Notes under the pieces: model-generated
Database searches by the model: none
What the model was told of the DNA's origin: nothing
Seen by the model: only the letters and a program-made list of their open reading frames with translations
In this document: piece by piece, positions 52,180 to 63,590 of the stretch
Layout: the number at the start of each line of letters is the position of its first letter
Numbering within the stretch: the stretch's first letter is position 1
Made by a program: the position numbers and the translations under genes
DNA from: Stichopus chloronotus
Lineage: Eukaryota; Echinodermata; Holothuroidea; Aspidochirotida; Stichopodidae
Assembly (NCBI GenBank): GCA_021234535.1
Contig: CM037843.1
Location: 3,986,820 to 4,050,819 of the forward strand
Direction: 5' to 3'
DNA: 64,000 nt

Positions 52180-52715
52180 AAGGATGGTCTAGCCACAAAT
52201 TTAGCTTGGATATGTTGAAGAGTGAGCTTATCCAACCATTCTGTTGAAACTTCGATTCAGTTCCCATGTGTAGTTCTCAAGATATTGCCGTCAAACTATG
52301 AACTTGAGGCAAGCAAGAATGACGTCATATTCTCACATGGCTGAATAGTCTTTTGTTTTCATTATTATCTAATTTATCATTTTGACCTTAAAATCAATAG
52401 ATGATCAGCTTAGTTACTGGTTATGTGAAGGTCGCAAAACTCTCATACCCTTCATACATTCACATTGTGATAGCACTAGATATTGAAGTATTAAGTTTGG
52501 TGTAAAGTTTAAAGAAAAACATAAAATGCTTTATCAATGTAGGGAGATGACATCACTCCTGCTTGCTTCAAGTCAACTGATAGTAACTAATGTGGCAACT
52601 TCAACTGCTCATATCTCTGGAACCACACATGGGAATTGAATGGAAGTTTCACTGTAATGGTCAGATTAACTTACTTCTCGACTATCAAAGCTATACTTGT
52701 GGCTAGACCATCCTT
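52180..52715. mobile_element. Fold-back element with ~150-bp inverted arms
   Basis: The outer 19 bases are perfect inverted repeats: AAGGATGGTCTAGCCACAA (52180-52198) and its complement at 52697-52715. The arms continue with imperfect inversion for about 150 bp: CCCATGTGTAGTTCTCAAGA against the complement of CTGGAACCACACATGGGA, then GCAAGCAAGAATGACGTCAT against the complement of ATGACATCACTCCTGCTTGC. Unpaired centre about 220 bp. No coding; no clear target duplication. A CRE octamer at 52320-52327 lies in the left arm. Confidence 0.85.
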
Positions 52716-52939
52716 TTAACTGATAACGTTCTTTTTGTCTGCTTCCATCATATCTGTTGCTGTGGAAAACCGAAAATACAAGCAACAACTAGAATGGAAA
52801 AAATGCTTTGTGGTTTGTTAAGGTGACCCTTAAGTAGCGTATAGCTGCTCACAGTAGATAAACACATAAAGCAATTGAAATTGGACTAAAACCAAAAATA
52901 TACGGTCTGTCAAAGGCTGTATGTTGGGCCTCTTTGGCG
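52716..52939. other. Spacer between two fold-back elements
   Basis: About 220 bases with no gene signal. The last 30 bases (AAGGCTGTATGTTGGGCC) may be part of the following element's outer terminus, as similar sequence is inverted beyond its right end. Confidence 0.5.
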
Positions 52940-52975
52940 GCCGTATGGAAAGCCTTTTTAACATTTAATCAGAAA

Positions 52976-53252
52976 ATTTCAGATATCTCAAATTGTGTGT
53001 TATTGTAGATATCTAAATCTAAATTGAAGATATCTGAAACTGAATTTCAGATATCTGAAATAAAATTCGAGATATCTGGAATTTAATTCAAGATGTCTGA
53101 AGTTCTATTTCAGATATCTCAAATTCAATTCAAGATATCTCGAATAGAATTTCAGATATCTGGAATTCAATCAAGATATCTGAAACTGAATTTTAGATAT
53201 CTGAAATTCAGTTTGAGATATCTGAAATTCAATTTCAGATATCTCAAATTCA
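52976..53252. repeat. AGATATCT-rich tandem array, left
   Basis: About a dozen irregular units built on TTTCAGATATCTGAAATT-like sequence, with alternating TCAGATATCT/CAAGATATCT/GAGATATCT variants spaced roughly 17-22 bases. The core is palindromic, so units read alike on both strands. Confidence 0.9.
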
Positions 53253-53600
53253 TATGCTAGAAAAAGGCGCGAAAAGGAAAGCTGTACAGCAAAACCTTAG
53301 TGTGATACTGTACGTACTGCGTAGGTATCCTGCGACGTACTATGTAGTGTACGAAGCTTTTTGACGAAGCTCCGAGTTTTGACGACACATACACCGTACA
53401 GCGGTACTTAGTATATTACGTATATTGAACCCATGCGAAGCCCTTGGCTACTCAGTATCAGTCTTCATCTGAAGTGAGGGTTAGGTCTAACCTATATCAA
53501 AGGTTGAGTTTTGTAAGAGCAGCAAAAAGCGTAACTTTGAATTATTATAATCTATGAGATACTAGTTGACCTATCAGAATTGGCTGACAGTATACATACA

Positions 53601-53953
53601 TTAAAGGGAAATAGGGCGTTTGTTTTGCAGGAAACATCCATATTTTTAAAACCAATGTTTGTGGACGGAGAATGATAGATTATTCAAAATAAGGAAGGAC
53701 AGTAGTCTTCTTTTCAAGAAATAAGTTTCTCACAGATAGAAACTCAGTTATTTGTTGTTCATCACGAATTTGTTCACCCAAACTTTTCAAAATTCAAATG
53801 ATGCATCTTCCGTTACCCATCATATGCATAATGTTTTGAGGAGATGAAGCTTTGGCAGATGTTTATTGATGAGTTTGAATGGTTTAACAACTACTAAAGC
53901 TATTTCTCTTATATGTCATGTTGGTGTATTCTAAACGCCCTATTTCCCTTTAA
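53601..53953 (-). mobile_element. MITE family B, complete copy nested in element E
   Basis: 353 bp with TTAA at 53601-53604 and 53950-53953 and intact termini AGGGAAATAGGGCGTTT / AAACGCCCTATTTCCCT. Orientation as at 26360-26703. Insertion within element E shows that E is older. Confidence 0.95.
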
Positions 53954-53971
53954 TTTAACATGGTGTGGGCT

Positions 53972-54416
53972 GAATTTCAGATATCTCTAATTGAATTTCA
54001 GATATCTCGAATTCAGTTTTAAATATCTTCAATTCAATTTCAGATATCTTAAATTATATTACAGATATTTTAAATTCAATTTCAGATATCTGAAATTGAA
54101 TTTAATATATCTGACATTATATTCGAGATATCTAAAATTAAATTCGAGATATCTAAAATTGAATTCGAGATATCTAAAATTGAATTTCAGATATCCAAAA
54201 CTGAACTTCAGACATCTGAAATTGATTTTAAGGTATCTGAATTCAATTAGAGATATCTGAAATTGAATTTTACATATCTTAAATTGTCCGTTATTTCGAG
54301 ATATCTAAAATGATTTCAAGATATCTGCAATTATTTTAAGATATCTCTAACAAATTTAAGATATCTGAAGTTCAATTTGAGATATCTGAAATTAATTAGA
54401 GATATCTTAAGTTCCT
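53972..54416. repeat. AGATATCT-rich tandem array, right
   Basis: More than twenty irregular units of TTTCAGATATCTNAAATTGAA type. An 89-codon Tyr/Leu/Lys-periodic open frame here is a translation of the repeat. Confidence 0.9.
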
Positions 54417-54452
54417 GATTCCTGGGCCTGTTAAAACGGCTTTCCATACGGC

Positions 54453-56184
54453 AGTCGATGTATGGCTGCAGCCCCAGAAGTTAGTTTTTCGTAGCAAGTA
54501 GATGAACGAAAAGAACTCCTCCACGCGAGAAGTTCCGTCAATGTTCCATTCATAACGTTAAATTAAAGCAAGAGTTGGTGTTTATTTTTTCTTATTTATT
54601 ATTGTTTTTTCTCAGAAACATCTCATCGAAACCCATTAAAACAAAAGATCAAATGACAGGGACCGACTCGTAATTTTCTACAAAAGTTTCTGAAAACCTG
54701 TTTTCACTTACTTTAAATATGACATATGTCAGACAATCCACTAAAAATAAAAAGCTACAAAAATATGAAACGAGGCACAGACTTGACTGGCCTTGGTGTT
54801 GTCAGATTTAACATCAAGTTGGTCACCGACATTCAATGAACATGTCATCCAACAAGAGATGAAACACATTCGTTCAATTATCGCTTATCGATTAATTATC
54901 AATTATCGTCACAGATGATTGTTCAACGTTACTGTAGGTAGATAGAGAGTTACACCTTCTTGAAATGGATATGTAAACGACACTCGAAAAGACAAGAAAA
55001 TAAATTCAAAATTATTCGTAAGATTTTCGAACACACTATATGAATTTATTTCTCATGAGAAAAAAAAAAAAAACATGTCATGGTTTGTAAAATAAACTTT
55101 CGTTTCTTTCATACAGGTATTAGGTTATCAATAACGGCTATCCGGGATGAATGTGGGGGAGGGGGGGGGGGTCGGGTGAGAATGAATGGCAGAAAATAAG
55201 TGATACGCTAACTACAGTGTATTGAGATTTCAAAACCCACTCATTCACGAGATCAAAGAAAATTGGTTAATTCACTACCGGGAAAAAAAGTGAAATTCGT
55301 ACAGAGGGAAGAAATGTTACAAAATATTTTTTACTCAATCGAGATACGAGATGAAGAATATATATATACTTCATGGTCACCTGAGAGGACAACAGTCATT
55401 TGGTTTCATGTTGCGTAGCAATCGTATCTGTCACGTGGCTTCCTGTTGTCTAACAAATATCGTGGTTAATCTGTAACTTGCATGCCAAGGTTATTTTTGT
55501 GACTTAAAGAAGAAATAAATATAGGCAATTTGAAAATGTGAAGTTCGTCAAAGATAAAAAGAACGGAAAACAAATTCGGATAAACAAGATCTGTCAAGTC
55601 AAGTTCTGTCAGATATACCGGATCGCGTATACAGCAGGGAACTGACTGAACTATCCGGTTGGGGTGAGACCGGTGGGGGGGTACTAGTTCAAGGTGAGGT
55701 TCTGGGAGGAAAACGCGATGAGGGGTTATCCTGATATCAGGGCATTCCGTCAATTTTTCTCCTTCAGCGTTTAGGTCTCAATACCGATTTAAAAGCCAGG
55801 GTTGTACCTTGATCGGGTATTGGACAATCCCACGCAGATGTGCGATTGCTATTGTTCATATACGGTTAACTTCGAACATATACGGTTTACAATCGAAATT
55901 TATACGAAGAAAGTCAAACAAGTCACTGATTTTGATTGACCAACTGATAATACCCCATTTAGTGAGGTTCATATGCTATACATTTAATACAAAACGGTGA
56001 GTGAAGGATACAATTGTTAAACTGAGTCATATTTTAATGATTTTGCCATAAAAATGTGAATTGGTCTTAGAAAAAGAGGCTTTTGATTGACCGCAAAATA
56101 GCTTTAGTTAGAACTAGAAGCAGGTTGAAATTATATTTTTTTTAAAAATGATGACTAGAAGCATGTAAACAGAAGAGATTATTT
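54453..56184. other. No gene recognised (3' flank of the SIX1/2-like gene)
   Basis: AT-rich. A cluster of TTATCGATTAATTATC-type sites lies at 54878-54920. An 11-base G run is at 55161-55171. Minus frame 55466-55753 and plus frame 55809-56000 lack motifs. Confidence 0.5.
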
Positions 56185-57846
56185 CTTTTCTTTCCTGTGC
56201 GTTGTTTTTATTCTTTTCAATATTTGACTTATTGAGAATAGTACCGTTGTTTTATGATTGAAATGTATCTCGTAGTATATATTTACATATATATATATAT
56301 CAACGTTTGTTCTTACCTCGGTAACTACCTTGGACAATTGTTTGGGGGCAAAAGTAGCATTGTTGGCTAAAAATGACAACTTTTTTGTTTCCCTTTTCTT
56401 GTTTCTGACTGACGAAAGGAAAAGCAATCAAGTGAATTATCAAATTTCCAGAAAATTCTCTTTTAATATTTTTTGTAGTGTTATTTTTAAGTGACAGATG
56501 AAACTTGGTACGCGTTAGCTATTATCGTACATATCCACTTAATGGCGAAATCTAGATTTTACTTTTCGTGTCTTTTTCATGGAAAACAAGTAATCGAAAG
56601 AACCATATATAACGCAACTTGGTATATCACATTACAGACAAGATTTTGTTCTTCGTTCTTGTTTTGTAATCTTTAACATTGATCTCTTTCTTGTCAAAAC
56701 TGTTTTTGTTTCTGTTAGGGACTTTACTTTCTCATAACTCATAAGAAGACTTTTCCTCATGACAGTATGAGAAAGAGATGAACTGCAACGAGGAACGACA
56801 AATTTGATTTTGATTTCGAGGCATCTATACATGAAAACCAGTTAAAAATTCAAAATAAAGGGGAAAAAGAACAAAAAAAAAAAAAACGCTTGTCATCTCT
56901 ATGGAATTCTTGTAAAGCAAATTGTTGGTTTATGTCTTTGTTGAAGGAACAATTTTTTTATATTTATAGGTTTTTCTTGTAATATTTCGACGATCATTTC
57001 ATATTAATGATGTCATACATCATCCAAATTTGACATGATCATTGAATCAAGCAACGGCGAAGCGAAAACGGAAAAAAAATGTCACAATTTTCTTTGTTCT
57101 TTTAAACAATCTATAGTTACATCATTTCTTTCTTGATTCATTCACGTGATTCTGCCTCAAATTTCCGTGATGATGACTGCAAACTCCTAAACTGTGTCCA
57201 CTTCTTCGTCGAAAATCATGATACCAGTTATTCACGGAAGTTTTGGTTGGAACAAAAGTGAAAAAGTGAGTTCGTCTTCCGTGTAATTTTGACAATCGAC
57301 GAACATGATGATTGACAGACCAATACATGTGCCTCTTTCGCTTTGTTTCAACCAACCCCCCCCCCCCCCAACCCGATTTCACCATTTTGTGCAATATTGT
57401 AACAATTTTGCTCTGTGCTGAAAAGCTGTACAAACAGAAAGGTGTTGTCAAAGAACCAGTTAACGAAACATTCACTTGTCTATAATTCACAAACCCTTTT
57501 ACATTTCTGCAGTAACGTAAAGTTCCTCGGGATGAATCCTTCTAGAGCTCTCCGGTAAGATATATATAGTCCTATGTAACATCAATGAAAGGTTGTCCCT
57601 TCTCCTCTTTCAGAATTATGAAAGAAACAAAACAAAAAAGCACTAGACAGAAGCAAGGACAATTGTACGATCCTTTCTCTGCCTTTTCCATTGAGCTGCA
57701 TAAAAAAGAGAAAATCGATGACGTTTCTAGCAACTTTTGAGCGGTTTTCTTTTTAGATGTCGAATAATTTTCCTCCTTCGACGGATGGAAGCGACGATAC
57801 GTATATTCTGGGGAGCAGGATTTAGGGGGTAACCCCCTTCCACTCG
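56185..57846 (-). other. Probable 3' UTR of the SIX1/2-like gene
   Basis: The terminal exon has no downstream reading frame of note, so about 1.7 kb following the stop is assigned as 3' UTR. Reading on the minus strand from the stop, the first AATAAA I find is at 56207-56212 (TTTATT on the plus strand). The region holds a 14-base C run on the plus strand (57356-57369) and A/T runs. A 122-codon open frame (57122-57490, minus) looks like chance. The true cleavage site could be nearer if a variant signal is used. Confidence 0.35.
56207..56212 (-). terminator. Candidate polyadenylation signal AATAAA
   Basis: TTTATT on the plus strand reads AATAAA on the coding strand, about 1.64 kb after the TAG stop, and it is the first canonical hexamer met. 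It is not tested for downstream U/GU-rich elements, and the hexamer is common in AT-rich DNA. Confidence 0.3.
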
Positions 57847-58201
57847 CTATGACGTAATGTTTGTAAGCGCGGCCATATGGTGATGGTGGTGATGGTGAGA
57901 CATCATTGAGTTCTGAATAGCTGTCTGATGGAGCACCGATTCGGTCCCATTTACCGGCGTCATGGTTTGAACAGGATGCGGGTCTATACCCGATAAGTCC
58001 GTCATTGGCCCCGTACTGGTCATGTGACCGAGTCCTGATTTAACGTGGATATCTGCCATCATGACGGCCTGGTTGTGGTGCGCAGCCGCAGAGAGATCCG
58101 TCATATCGTGATTCGGGTCATCCTTACCGTTCTGTTGAATATCGTTATCCGTACTTGTGCTCGGGGTAACCATTTTGGATTTCTCGTGTTCCGCATTTTC
58201 C
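57847..58201 (-). CDS. Six1/2: Last coding exon of a SIX1/2-class homeobox transcription factor (tentative)
   Basis: The minus strand has a pyrimidine-rich tract ending in TTCCAG and then an open exon: one base completing a split codon, 117 codons and TAG. It opens (R)ENAEHEKSKM, carries MTDLS twice, is rich in Met, His, Thr and Ser, has a seven-His run about 16 residues from the end, and finishes MAALTNITS. SIX1/SIX2 proteins have the homeodomain end ...AEAKER-EN followed by a poorly conserved tail, and the vertebrate SIX1 intron interrupts that Arg codon after its second base. The phase-2 junction here before EN matches. The tail length is similar to the roughly 97 residues of human SIX1. 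These proteins are nuclear DNA-binding regulators of the Pax-Six-Eya-Dach network, and the tail is regulatory rather than DNA-binding. The exon is richer in GC than its surroundings. The SIX domain and homeodomain are absent from the window, so the family call rests on the junction and composition. Another transcription-factor C-terminus is the main alternative; that it is a real exon is surer than its name. Confidence 0.6.
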
Positions 58202-58236
58202 CTGGAAAATGGCGAAGGGAGAAAAAAAGAAAAGAA
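58202..58236 (-). promoter_or_regulatory. Splice acceptor and polypyrimidine tract of the SIX1/2-like terminal exon
   Basis: Read on the minus strand, about 30 bases of nearly pure pyrimidine run into CCATTTTCCAG immediately before the exon. This fixes the exon start. The reading frame stays open upstream through the intron, but its translation there is Phe/Pro-rich and low in complexity, as expected of a translated pyrimidine tract. Confidence 0.75.
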
Positions 58237-60810
58237 AAACGGATGTAAAAATGGTGGATCGTTAGACTTCAAAGCGTAAATAACGCTGCATATCTGGGAC
58301 AAGTTTCAGTCCCATTGTCAACAATGTAAATTCAATGTGTAACGTGATTCACACACTGTATAGTTTAAGTAGCACAAGCTTTATAATGGTAACATGTAAA
58401 ATATTGAGATTAAGAAGGACAAAAAATGATGCATATTTGACACAGGACGTTACAAAGATTAAATTCTTTGAAGAAAGAAAAAGGACGCTAAGGGGATGAT
58501 CCCGCTGTCACACATTCCCGCACTTGCAGAGAGGATGAAAATGCCTCACAATAATTGGTCTAAACACCAATTTCATTTTTTCTTATCGTTTTGATCTACA
58601 ATGTTTTGAATACGACCTTTTGTGAAAGGCAATTACCCTGCAGTTCTTCAGCTGAATAATTACACAGAATTATGTGTAACGGCATACAATTTAAAGAGGT
58701 TGAAAAATCATAAAATGAGTAGAGCTTTTCTATCTTCATTGGTGAAAACCGCATCTCAATGGTATGCTCTGTTTGAAAGGTGTATGGATTCAAAATTTCA
58801 CTGAGGTGCATTGCATAATGGAAAGTCTTTATGAGGGGAATGTCACACCAGATACGCTGAAGAACTTCCTTCGTTTCTTTATTCTCGTCACTGTTTTAAA
58901 AGAAACATTATGAGGTACAGTTAAAGAGACACTGTGCCTTTCTTGTCAATCTTTCAAACGTAACGTATTTCAAGGTTAAAGACGCCCTTTAAGTCTATCA
59001 AAATATCAAAAGTTTCGGAACAAGTGTTAGGTTCGAAGTGATAACAAGTATTTTGCAAACATAGTTTGAGTATTGTTGATGATATCCACGTTGCCGTCAG
59101 ATGAGTTCATAATCCATCAACACTAGCGTTTGCAGAGGGTAAAAAATCGGACTCGGGTACCCGCCTTCCATTGTCTGTCGGATAACTGATACCCCGAAAA
59201 CATAGGTTAACTTTGTTAGGCTTCGATGTAGTTATTAAGTCATACCACGACAATTTGCTTTGCACGTTTTTCAACACACTGTACCATACGTGATGTATAT
59301 CGAATTTCAAAATAAGGTTCTGACATCGTTGGTCGGGCACCCGGTTACCCGATGCAAACACGTATCCTTTGTGATGTGAGTATGTATGGGTTAGCTCTGC
59401 AACAGGACCAGTGGATTTTTCAAATACAAATGATCACCTGAGCGATTTATGTCATTTGATGTGAAAACATTCAAGACAAACTATTTACGTGGATCATATA
59501 CTTAACTTTCCCCTTCTAACTCCAGACGAACTCATGAAAGTATGTTCATTTCCGACTACAACCAATTGTGTCCTTTCACTGACAAAAACCGGTTTTTACA
59601 TCCTTGTTCCCAATATATGTCGCTGTTTTTTGTCTTAAACATGAACTTTCATACCAGCATTCCCTTCCTCGTTCAGTTAGTTTGATTAAAAAAATCGTAA
59701 ATATCGGATTACCTTTGGATGAAATGACTGGTGCTGTGAGACTATAGATGCACACCTACACAAGAACTCATACTTTCATGTATTACAGACTTCTATCGTT
59801 AACTTCTCAACGTCGCCCATATGTTTCACGTAAAATATATAATTACATGACCAATTGAATATCAAATGTCTGTAATATAGATGCCCTACAGTGCGGAGTT
59901 GGCTTTTCCTACGGTTCCTTAAAGTAGTGAAAAGGATGGGTAAAATCCATTGTGGTTCCGATGAATTAGATAACGTCATCAATATATTTGAATCAATGAG
60001 ATGTATGGAGTAGCAAAAAATATATGCAAAATACTTGATGTAAAAGCGCCGCACATCGTCACTGAGTTGATATCGATTGAATGGTGAAGATGTTGAACGA
60101 ATTAACTGTTTGGCAATGCTTATAAATAACATACCAAATACAGTTTTACATCTGACAGTTATGGAAACTATGAATTTTTTCTGGAAGTTTTGACCCTGGC
60201 TTGTACCGGCCGTGGTAATACTCTTAGTTTGACCATTTGCCATTACTATATGAAGGAAACTTCACAGGTTTGAAAAAAATAGTGAATTTCACGACACAAC
60301 TTAAACAATACAACAACCAAGTACATTAGAAATAACACAAAAGTGAAATCATATTGACATATCTGCTGACCTACACTGGGTACAGTCTTTCTGTTTCTGG
60401 CCTACATTAATTGTATCAGTCAATTTTATTGTTGGACACATTTTTACCTTCTTTTGCAAGTTGAAACCCAAATGACCGAGAAAAACCGTTTTTGACATAA
60501 GACTAAATAGAGTTCTGGAGCATCTGCATACCAAATATCAGCTCTGTCGAAGCCTCATCCCCCACCCCCTCCTTCCGTTCAAACGACTAGGCTTCACAGC
60601 ACGCAAACTTACATACAGACAGGCATATACACTTTCTGAAGTTTCTGTGATATGATTGTATACGCTATGTCTTTACCATCTCATCGAAACAATCTTGTGA
60701 TCCCACAACATTCCCAATTGTGTTGTTCAATTAACGAGATCTGTATTATATCAATACATAAAACAAGAAGACATGGACAAGCAAATCAGATGCACCGGTA
60801 TACTCTCTTA
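58237..60810 (-). other. Intron of the SIX1/2-like gene, proximal part
   Basis: This lies upstream of the terminal exon on the minus strand. I see no homeodomain or SIX-domain coding on either strand, so the preceding exon is farther away. It contains short repeat K (about 58725-58825) and repeat I (about 60228-60305), otherwise AT-rich single-copy-looking DNA. A 155-codon minus frame at 59776-60243 has no recognisable motif and normal AT-rich composition; I treat it as chance. Confidence 0.5.
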
Positions 60811-61372
60811 ACTAGAGCACCAACGGTGCAGAGACTCATACCTAAACACCCTGAGGGTACCATTTACATATCAGTATTATGTATATATCATAATCATAGG
60901 AACCATCAGGAGTATCATTATATTGAAACACTAACATTGCATGTACAAGAGAATCCGTAGGACGGCATAATATGCAGAATATCATAAACTAGAGCACAAC
61001 AGTGCAGAAGCTGAACCTTTGTCAACATATTTGTTGTACATTTAATGGGCACTACCAAAATTACAATGCTTACATCTACCCGTGCTAGCTGTGTGCTTAT
61101 GAAAATTGGTACTAATGTGGGAAAATCGTTGCAAATTTTCCAAAACCAATTTAATTCATTACCTACTAGCTCATTAGTGTTCATTTGCATGTGTCACATG
61201 GCGACTATATTAGCTTGACCACTGTTCTGTCAGTAGAACCCAATATAGGGAACTTGACACAAAGTTGACAGGTTTTGGAAGACTGACTGAATAACTCAAA
61301 CTGCCCCTTCAATGTCTAGACCTACTTGTGCCTCAAACTAGATTGAGTTTCAGCTAGGAAACAACCTGACCT

Positions 61373-61455
61373 ATTGCCCTATTAATCCCAATTGCCCCAT
61401 TGCCCCATTGATCCGAACTGACCCATTGCCCAATTGATCCGAACTGACCCATTGC
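61373..61455 (+). repeat. Short tandem expansion inside element C copy 2
   Basis: Two to three units of CCCATTGCCCCATTGATCC / GAACTGACCCATTGCC type. Copy 1 has a single equivalent near 49406-49440, so the expansion is specific to this copy. Confidence 0.75.
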
Positions 61456-62130
61456 CTCAATGATCATTCATGAATATCATTTGATATTTGAGATGTTGCA
61501 TGGCATTAAAAGGGGGCACTTTTAAAGTAGGAGGAGAAAACTATGGCAGGATTTCATAAAATGGGACGTAGGTCCCACGTGTACGGAACCTTGGACTACA
61601 AATTCATGTACACCCTAAGATAACCACTAACAGATTATCATTATGACAAACCATCAACATTGTACAAGAGAATCTGTAGGAGAGAAGCATTTTACAGAAT
61701 TTCATAAAATGGGCCATGGGGTCCAAGTGAAACCTTAGACCAAGCACTTTTGAATACCCCAAATTTGAATAGCACTCAGGGAACATTGTGTCCAAGTTAC
61801 AATCAAATCTACCAAAGCATGTGCAAAAAGCAGTGCATTTAGAACAGAATTTCATAAAATGGTGCCTTGGATTAAAAATCCCGGAGCACCCTGAAGGTAC
61901 TCACTAATATAGTGTTATTGTGACAAACCATCAACATTGTACAAAAGAATCTCTGTCGGATGAGAAGCGTTTAACAGAATTTCATAACATGGACCATAAG
62001 ACCCACATTAGACCTAGTGCCGAATTTTTTTGAACACCCCCAAATGGTCCACCACCTATGGAACATTGTGTCCAAGTTACACGCAAATGAATGAAAGTAT
62101 GGCGGAGAAGCATTTTGAGCAATTGTGAAC

Positions 62131-62186
<56 letters not shown>
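62131..62186. repeat. (GATA)n microsatellite
   Basis: About fourteen GATA units at the 3' end of element C copy 2. Confidence 0.97.
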
Positions 62187-62187
<1 letters not shown>

Positions 62188-62780
62188 TTTTTGTCCAGTT
62201 TCACATGACATAACCGCTGAAGAACTCAATTGCATGGTACTAGTTGACAGTCTACAATGTTGGGTTCAAATCAAGTACCGGCCTGGACGATCTTCAGCAT
62301 TGTAATGTTTTACAAAATAGGCATCCTACTTAAAGACAGACGCTGAAGCGAAAGAGATATCGATACATCAACGGAAGTGAGACAATCTTTCTTTTTTGAA
62401 GTTGAATGAAATGAAATTAGTCAAACTATTAGCACACAGGATACGGTGGAGCATACACAATTAAATGAACATGTAGCCTAATGTATACAATCAAAAATAC
62501 ATGTAATGAATCCCTAGATACATACCAGAGTTGTTGATTTTTATTTTCTTATTTTTGAAAAAAAAATGTCATGATTTGAAAAAGGGCCTAAAATCAAAGA
62601 CAGTGATTTAAATAAAATAAATCTATCGAAAATCATGATTTCTTTCATGATTTCTTTCTTTCATTCTTTAATCAGGTTTGATTTAAATTAAACAAACCGA
62701 ATACAGACCAAAGTTAACGCTTGAAAATAGGTTTAATTCCAAATCAGTGTAAATGAACCCAGTGGAAAAAGCTTGGGTAA
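62187..62780. other. Intronic DNA, nothing recognised
   Basis: AT-rich with TTTCATGATTTCTTTC short duplication near 62640-62660. No exon-like segment on either strand. Confidence 0.5.
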
Positions 62781-63110
62781 GTTAAGCATTAAAACGAAAC
62801 TTTTGTTTGACAGAATGGACACAGGAATGATGGATTATTCAAAATAAGACAGGTACGGAAACCTTCTTTTCAAATTTGTCACAGATAGAACTTGATTTAC
62901 TTGTTGCTCAAAAATAATTTGTCCACCTTAACTTTTGAAAATGATACATCTTCCGTGACTCATCTTATGTATCATGTGTTAAGAAGATGAAGCTATTCCT
63001 GATATTTACTGGTGAGACTGGATGGCTGAACAATGAGTACATGAAACCTTTGTTTTTTCTTTTTTGCCACGTTGGTACACTTTTTATTGCAACAATTCCC
63101 CTATAATTAG
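62781..63110 (-). mobile_element. MITE family B, degenerate copy
   Basis: Interior matches the family (GGATTATTCAAAATAAGACAG, ATACATCTTCCGTGACTCAT, AAGAAGATGAAGCTAT), but both termini are decayed (TTAAGCATTAAAACG and TTCCCCTATAATTA). Oriented like 26360-26703. Confidence 0.7.
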
Positions 63111-63590
63111 GAGTTTAAACATTCACAAATTAATTTTACCAAAGTTAATGTACAAAACGTATGGAGCCAACTTGACCAGGGCTTATAGTAAATGAACGTC
63201 TGTGATTACAGTTGATGCTGGATATATAACTATATGAACAGATGTACAGATATGTGTCTGAATATATGTGTGCATATGTACTTTGTGTATAGGTGTATGT
63301 GTGTGTTTACGAGCAGAATGTATGTCCGCAATGGCTCCATACCAGCTTCTTCTATTATCCTGGCGTGCGTATAAACTTTCAATCAGGTTGAGGCAAAAGT
63401 ATCATGTTGTGTGTTTTTGCGGTAAAGGTAGGATCGCTTATCACTTCAAGATATTAAAGTTCTCCAATTTGATCAATTACGTGTGAAATATTTTAAAGAT
63501 TTATATTGAAATACGGTCATGGAATTATCATTAAAGTCGTGGTGTAACGACTATCACCTTTCATTGTACAACGAAAATGCTTTTGATAAC
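63111..63590. other. Intronic DNA, nothing recognised
   Basis: AT-rich with TG-rich patch at 63255-63310. The 72-codon frame at 63268-63486 is Cys/Val-rich through that patch and is not supported as coding. Confidence 0.5.

Larger units (their letters stand above)
52940..54452. mobile_element. Satellite-bearing fold-back element (E)
   Basis: The 24 bases at 52940-52963 (GCCGTATGGAAAGCC followed by a T run and AACA) recur inverted at 54429-54452 with one mismatch. Inside are two arrays of AGATATCT-containing short units (52976-53252 and 53972-54416), a unique 350-bp segment, and a complete family B MITE at 53601-53953. Without that insertion the element is about 1.16 kb. No protein is encoded; superfamily unknown. 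Confidence 0.8.
60811..62186 (+). mobile_element. Element C, copy 2, with GATA microsatellite tail
   Basis: Begins ACTAGAGCACCAACGG, repeats the motif near 60987, then carries the same succession of CATCAACATTGTACAAGAG and TTTCATAAAATGGGCC segments as 48821-50459. It ends GGAGAAGCATTTTGAGCAAT and (GATA)n at 62131-62186. Same orientation as copy 1. It lies in the intron of the SIX1/2-like gene. Confidence 0.8.

Noticed and set aside
53991..54260. 89-codon frame with periodic Arg-Tyr-Leu-Lys-Leu
   Set aside because: It is the AGATATCT tandem array read in one frame.
57122..57490. 122-codon minus-strand frame downstream of the SIX1/2-like stop
   Set aside because: It falls in the presumed 3' UTR, crosses a homopolymer and has no motif.
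59776..60243. 155-codon minus-strand frame inside the SIX1/2-like intron
   Set aside because: It has no recognisable domain, AT-rich composition like its surroundings and no supporting signals; this length can arise by chance.
60652..61190. Frames of 90-102 codons on both strands
   Set aside because: They lie largely in element C copy 2, a non-coding repeat.
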